Part shown: piece after piece, positions 61,337 to 64,000 of the stretch | How the letters are laid out: every line of letters starts with the position of its first letter | Position numbering within the stretch: position 1 is the first letter of the stretch | NCBI RefSeq assembly: GCF_964340395.1 | Contig: NC_135561.1 | Span: 80,001-144,000, forward strand | Length of the DNA stretch: 64,000 nt | Source of the DNA: Glandiceps talaboti | Taxonomy: Eukaryota; Hemichordata; Enteropneusta; Spengelidae | Reading direction: 5' to 3' | Notes under the pieces: model-generated | Told to the model about the DNA's origin: nothing | The model's database searches: none | Seen by the model: only the letters and a program-made list of their open reading frames with translations | Translations under genes and position numbers: made by a program

Positions 61337-62195
61337 GTTCAATACTTAGCCAGTCTATAGCTACCCATGTTTAACTTTGATGTTACTACGATTTGTATAT
61401 TCCAAATGGAAGTATAACACTTTCCAAGTTATCCTTTCAGATGAGTCAGAATGCACCGCCACCATGGATGAATAAAGACAAACCACCCAGTCTAATGGAA
61501 AACAGACCACCCAGTTTACTTGGATCTGGTCCTAACCAGCCACCACCCAGCCTTATGTCACAACAAGTGCAGCCCCCAAATAACATGCCTCCTCCACCCC
61601 CTCCATCTGGGATGTCAAATCAAAGTTGGGCTCAACCTCCCCCAGCACCTCCAACCTCTATGGCTGGTCCAGGTAAGTTAGATCAAAACTCTTATGTTCC
61701 AATGTCTGTGAAAGAAGTGATAAATAACATGTAAAAGTATGTGCATTTTCTTGTATGTCATATGATAAAGGCCTTAAGCAAGTATAGTTTATAGCAGTTT
61801 AATAAAGTGAAAATCTCTGGGATGGGTATTACAATTCATCTCTGGCACTGTTAGAACACTTGATTGCAAAGTTGGGATTTTCTTTTTATATGCATAATAA
61901 ATTATGTCATTGAATCGTTTGTAAGTTATGTCTTAGTACCGAATTCAGTCAATTGCAAGCAATAGTTGAGTTTGCTTCAGTGAGTAGAATACTGTGAGTA
62001 CAGCACAAGTTATACCCAAAGATGTATAAACTCTGCTTGTGTCCCATTTAAGTAAAATCACTAATTGTCAACTCTCTATTACAGTACCACCACCACCGCC
62101 CCCTTCTTTGTTGGCAGCACCACCACCCCCACCACCATCAAGTGAGCCCCCTCCACCACCTCAGCCAACTAGTCAACCGTGGCAAATACAGACAA
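42488..62195 (+). CDS. SF1: Splicing factor 1 / branch-point binding protein (3' partial)
   Basis: Exons: 42488-42677, 43070-43177, 45296-45371, 50437-50589, 50898-50987, 51326-51509, then either 56202-56320 or 56401-56519, then 59060-59270, 60100-60231, 61441-61672, 62085-62195. These give 535 residues with no stop yet, so the rest lies past the window. Family role: SF1 binds the intron branch point together with U2AF in the nucleus at the first step of spliceosome assembly. Seen: U2AF-binding motif [10 protein letters not shown] (Trp72), the SPSP phosphorylation motif (126-129), the KH domain with GPRG (204-207) split by an intron, QUA2 encoded by the alternative exons, two CCHC zinc knuckles, a Gly run and a Pro-rich tail. 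Start: the ATG at 42488 is first. A second ATG at 42494, in a stronger context, gives MAATGAN, closer to the human MATGAN start. Confidence 0.96.
43070..43177 (+). CDS. SF1: SF1 exon 2: U2AF-ligand motif
   Basis: Acceptor 'gtatttcag', donor [17 protein letters not shown] is the UHM-ligand motif that inserts its Trp into U2AF65. [14 protein letters not shown] follows. Confidence 0.95.
43367..43870. mobile_element. Foldback element in SF1 intron 2, ends CTAGTACCAC/GTGGTACTAG
   Basis: A 504-bp element with perfect 10-bp terminal inverted repeats. Long imperfect arms pair inward toward about 43600: 'tttcccaacaaataaatt' with 'atttatttgttgggaaa', 'caaatgcttcc' with 'ggaagcatttg', and 'aacaccaaa' with 'tttggtgtt'. 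No transposase. Open frames across it are spurious. Confidence 0.75.
43871..45295 (+). other. SF1 intron 2, remainder
   Basis: AT-rich intron sequence ending in acceptor 'tatatttcag'. No nested gene or RNA recognised. Confidence 0.6.
45296..45371 (+). CDS. SF1: SF1 exon 3
   Basis: Acceptor 'atatttcag', donor [27 protein letters not shown] and PNPED, nearly invariant in SF1. Confidence 0.96.
46256..46310. repeat. (GTAT)n(AT)n microsatellite
   Basis: GTAT repeats pass into an approximately 36-nt AT alternation, in SF1 intron 3. A short (TG)n follows at 46505-46524. Confidence 0.95.
47225..47965 (+). repeat. Composite repeat copy with (TG)n, in SF1 intron 3
   Basis: Hairpin A 'agcacaactgaac' with a diverged return arm 'gttcattagtgg', (TG)n at 47270-47323, one B module, four C modules ('caacaagaccatgcccacag', etc.) and a short D tail near 47930. 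Same order as the copy at 24996. Confidence 0.82.
48187..48290. repeat. Direct duplication of about 43 bp
   Basis: 'gtgtaagagaactgtctttt' plus 'gaacagatacttgatggaaa' occurs at about 48190 and 48250. The second copy is followed by 'gttctcttac', the reverse complement of its own start, making a potential hairpin. Confidence 0.85.
48891..48923. repeat. (TA)n microsatellite
   Basis: About 33 nt of TA alternation in SF1 intron 3. Confidence 0.95.
48924..50436 (+). other. SF1 intron 3, 3' part
   Basis: No exon recognised. Open frames of 77-84 codons (49517, 49977) match no family. Ends in acceptor 'catcaccag'. Confidence 0.5.
50437..50589 (+). CDS. SF1: SF1 exon 4: SPSP motif and helix hairpin
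   Basis: Donor [27 protein letters not shown] carries the two Ser known to be phosphorylated by UHMK1 in mammals. [15 protein letters not shown] and EYKPPADY follow. Confidence 0.96.
50898..50987 (+). CDS. SF1: SF1 exon 5: KH domain, first part
   Basis: Acceptor 'acacag', donor [27 protein letters not shown] then LLIGP. The intron interrupts the GPRG loop. Confidence 0.97.
51326..51509 (+). CDS. SF1: SF1 exon 6: KH domain, second part
   Basis: Acceptor 'tgcaacag', donor CAG|GTAAGT in phase 0. Contains [16 protein letters not shown] and [15 protein letters not shown]. Its phase-0 end sets the frame for the two alternative QUA2 exons. Confidence 0.97.
51510..56201 (+). other. SF1 intron 6, 4.7 kb
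   Basis: Holds a two-copy repeat ('tttgactattcta' at 52247 and 52398), another at 53524/53572 ('gaagtagtgtct'), an (ATTT)n tract near 53655, (CA)n at 53752-53792 and a G15 run near 55579. A 73-codon frame at 54442 is unrecognised. No gene seen. Ends in acceptor 'ctctcttag'. Confidence 0.6.
56202..56320 (+). CDS. SF1: SF1 alternative exon 7a: divergent QUA2 helix
   Basis: Acceptor 'tctctcttag', donor AG|GTATTT, 119 nt, phase 0 to 2. Encodes [20 protein letters not shown], then [13 protein letters not shown] and the tail RDAEAVR. It differs from exon 7b at 10 of 40 residues, with three of the four charge-affecting changes in the last quarter (A/K, A/D, A/T, plus D/E and E/D swaps). Not an annotation duplicate: splice sites, frame and coding are intact and most third positions have changed. 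Confidence 0.9.
56321..56400 (+). promoter_or_regulatory. SF1: 80-nt intron between the alternative SF1 exons
   Basis: Donor GTATTT, acceptor 'tgttttttag'. From 56359 to 56398 there is no adenosine, only pyrimidines and some G, so the branch adenosine must be at or before 56358. The best yUnAy match is 'cttat' with A at 56339, 18 nt from the donor. Such spacing normally prevents use of the intron and enforces mutually exclusive choice. Confidence 0.75.
56401..56519 (+). CDS. SF1: SF1 alternative exon 7b: canonical QUA2 helix
   Basis: Donor AG|GTTCAT, 119 nt, phase 0 to 2. Encodes [20 protein letters not shown], then [20 protein letters not shown], which matches human SF1 more closely than 7a does and is probably the ancestral version. 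Confidence 0.93.
56520..59059 (+). other. SF1 intron after exon 7b
   Basis: Contains (CA)n at 58462-58512 and a short (TA)n near 57841. No further QUA2-like exon copy was found on reading. Ends in acceptor 'gtactacag'. Confidence 0.6.
59060..59270 (+). CDS. SF1: SF1 exon 8: two CCHC zinc knuckles and Gly run
   Basis: [14 protein letters not shown] and [14 protein letters not shown] both fit C-x2-C-x4-H-x4-C. RQRRDG and 11 Gly follow, then DKAKMDSE. Human SF1 keeps only the second knuckle, while yeast BBP has two. Donor GAA|GTAAGT. Confidence 0.96.
59545..60065. repeat. Degenerate short tandem repeat in SF1 intron 8
   Basis: About 20 imperfect units of 25-30 bp around 'atatagaattccatgcta' and 'tatagaagtcc', many with GAATTC. 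The 156-codon frame across it is repeat-driven and runs into the next exon out of frame. Confidence 0.88.
60100..60231 (+). CDS. SF1: SF1 exon 9
   Basis: Acceptor 'gtcttgcag', donor [24 protein letters not shown] is a conserved SF1 block. A Ser run and HNHPSGPRP follow. Confidence 0.95.
60232..61440 (+). other. SF1 intron 9
   Basis: Holds (CA)n at 61269-61334. A 78-codon frame at 60403 is unrecognised. Ends in acceptor 'atcctttcag'. Confidence 0.6.
61441..61672 (+). CDS. SF1: SF1 exon 10: Pro-rich region
   Basis: Donor G|GTAAGT. Pro/Asn/Gln-rich with [16 protein letters not shown] and PPPPPPSGM, like the C-terminal half of SF1 that binds WW and SH3 domains. The exon opens with an ATG codon, but that is internal. 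Confidence 0.9.
62085..62195 (+). CDS. SF1: SF1 exon 11: poly-Pro
   Basis: Acceptor 'ctattacag', donor A|GTAAGT. Poly-Pro blocks and [11 protein letters not shown]. The open phase shows that at least one more exon follows outside the window. Confidence 0.88.
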
Positions 62196-62319
62196 GTAAG
62201 TCAATTATTTTATCTTATGCTGTCTTGTTATCAGTGGTTGATTGATAACACAAGTGAAATAGCATAGTTCTCAAATCGTGCCAACATCTGCTACACCCAG
62301 GACTACGTTAACACCAGTA

Positions 62320-63060
62320 ACTTAACTTATTAGCCCCACCCCCGGAGGTGCTATTACAATGGTCTCTGTCTGTCCGCCTGTCTATCCATCTGTCCGTAAT
62401 GTGTCATTTCTCAGACATGCAATATGCTATTTCATTCAAACCTGGTACATAGGTGACATATCATGTGGTACATATTCCTGTCACTTTGTTTTGCGATGTA
62501 TGCAAATTTGATCAAATGGCGGCCATATTTGTAGTTAAAAATCAGTATTTGCTGCATACCTCATACACTAATGCACAGACACTCAAGTTCAAGTGTCTAC
62601 CCTTATATTATCTGATACAAGGTATCTTTGGAGACCCTTGACCTTCAGGCTCAGTTATCAAAATCAGGCCAATTCTTGCCTATCACAGCCCCTTTGTAGT
62701 ATTTACATATTGCAAATTTCTTTTAAACCACGTTTACAAGTAATATCAAAGAAAAGAATATACACTAGCATTATATTTGGTGCTCACATCACTTACTGAA
62801 TGGCAGCCATATTTGAAGTTAACAAATCATTTTATACTGCATAACTCAAAAACTATAATACATAGTCTCCATTCGAGTGTCTACCCCATGTTATCAGCTG
62901 CAAACTATCTTTGGAGGATTTGACCTTGACTGGTCTTCTCGTTCAATTATCAAATTCAGCAGTTTCCTGCATTATCAGACACTTTGTAGTAATTATTTGT
63001 TGCCACCAATTTCTATTAAATCATGTCTCCATTCTGTCACATAGCAGTGTGAAGTATTTG
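62320..63060 (-). repeat. Second dispersed repeat family, inverted copy
   Basis: Reverse complement of the family at 29040-29762: 'gcataactcaaaaactata', 'agtctccattcgagtgtcta' and 'gatttgaccttgac'. Its outer end 'agccccacccccggaggtgct' can fold on itself. Lies in an SF1 intron. Confidence 0.75.
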
Positions 63061-63344
63061 AGAGGGTATGTGTCTTCTTCATAGACTTGTGTCCATGACA
63101 TTGTCCACAGATATTAAAAATTGCAGTTGCAGGTAATGGTCGGCACATGGCCATGCATTATAAAATGATTAATCAATGACTCAATTTGGTTGCCTGCCTT
63201 CAATCTGTTCCACACCTTATCTGTGTTCGACACCATTGCCAAGATTTAACCACCCTGATAATGTAATATGTATTCCATGGGTATGTGAATATTAGGTTTG
63301 AGTCACCAAATGTTTTGGAAGGTGACTATTGCTGTCTTAATTAT

Positions 63345-64000
63345 GTACTACACGTAGTACTTCAGTACTATGTGTACATTATATCTAGTACTTCAGTGGT
63401 GGGAACACACAGTTCTTTACTACATGTAGTACATCAGTGGTGGGAACACACAGTTCTGTACTACATGTAGTACATCAGTGGTTGGAACACACAGTTCTGT
63501 ACTACATGTAGTACATCAGTGGTTGGAACACATTTCTGTACTATATGTAGTACATCAGTGGTTGGAACACAGTTCTGTACTACATGTAGTACATCAGTGG
63601 TTGGAACACAGTTCTGTACTATATGTAGTACATCAGTGGTTGGAACACACAGTTCTGTACTACATGTAGTACATCAGTGGTTGGAACACACAGTTCTGTA
63701 CTACTTGTAGTACATCAGTGGTTGGAACACACAGTTCTGTACTACATGTAGTACATCAGTGGTTGGAACACACAGTTCTGTACTACATGTAGTACATCAG
63801 TGGTTGGAACACACAGTTCTGTACTACATGTAGTACATCAGTGGTTGGAACACAGTTCTGTACTATATGTAGTACATCAGTGGTTGGAACACACAGTTCT
63901 GTACTACATGTAGTACATCAGTGGTTGGAACACACAGTTCTGTACTACATGTAGTACATCAGTGGTTGGAACACAGTTCTGTACTATATGTAGTACATCA
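63345..64000. repeat. Minisatellite, about 36-42 bp unit, running off the window
   Basis: About 16 copies of 'catcagtggttggaacacac' plus 'agttctgtactacatgtagt'. Most units hold the perfect palindrome TACTACATGTAGTA. Length variants differ by a CA dinucleotide. Open frames of 61-63 codons here are repeat by-products. Confidence 0.95.

Overview
The window is genomic DNA of an animal. It has intron-rich genes with GT-AG introns of about 0.1 to 5 kb, AT-rich intergenic DNA, many microsatellites and minisatellites, a tRNA-derived SINE and several foldback elements. The three genes are recognisably bilaterian. The repeat style (short dispersed elements, long tandem arrays) and a splicing factor with two zinc knuckles suggest a non-vertebrate, probably marine, bilaterian. 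I cannot name the phylum from sequence alone.

Layout. 1-9.5 kb is repeat-rich DNA with no recognised coding sequence, probably intron of the first gene. 9.6-18.5 kb (+) holds the last nine coding exons of an oxysterol-binding-protein-related gene of the OSBPL1A/OSBPL2 class: coiled coil, an exact FFAT motif and the complete ORD lipid-transfer domain. 18.5-30 kb is the 3' flank plus intergenic DNA, with two large minisatellites, a SINE, two copies of a composite hairpin-microsatellite repeat and another dispersed repeat. 30.1-40.0 kb (-) holds a complete nine-coding-exon TSEN2 gene (catalytic subunit of the tRNA-splicing endonuclease) with Tyr-His-Lys catalytic residues. Its introns are filled with at least six tandem arrays. 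40-42.4 kb is a divergent intergenic region with a foldback element and an SF1 promoter carrying a perfect CRE. 42.5-62.2 kb (+) holds the first eleven coding exon positions of SF1, the branch-point binding protein. The 3' end of SF1 lies beyond the window, which ends inside a palindrome-bearing minisatellite.

Most notable point: SF1 carries two tandem versions of the exon that encodes the QUA2 helix, the part of the KH-QUA2 fold that reads the 5' half of the branch-point sequence. The two exons are equally long (119 nt), 75% identical in protein, and separated by only 80 nt. Including both, or skipping both, runs into a stop codon at once. The 80-nt intron has no adenosine in its last 40 nt before the AG, so any branch point lies within 38 nt of the 5' splice site. 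This is the architecture of sterically enforced mutually exclusive splicing, here in a gene whose product selects branch points.

Two of the three genes act in RNA splicing: TSEN2 on tRNA introns and SF1 on spliceosomal introns. They are divergently transcribed about 2.5 kb apart. OSBPL1A acts separately, in sterol/phosphoinositide exchange at ER contact sites.
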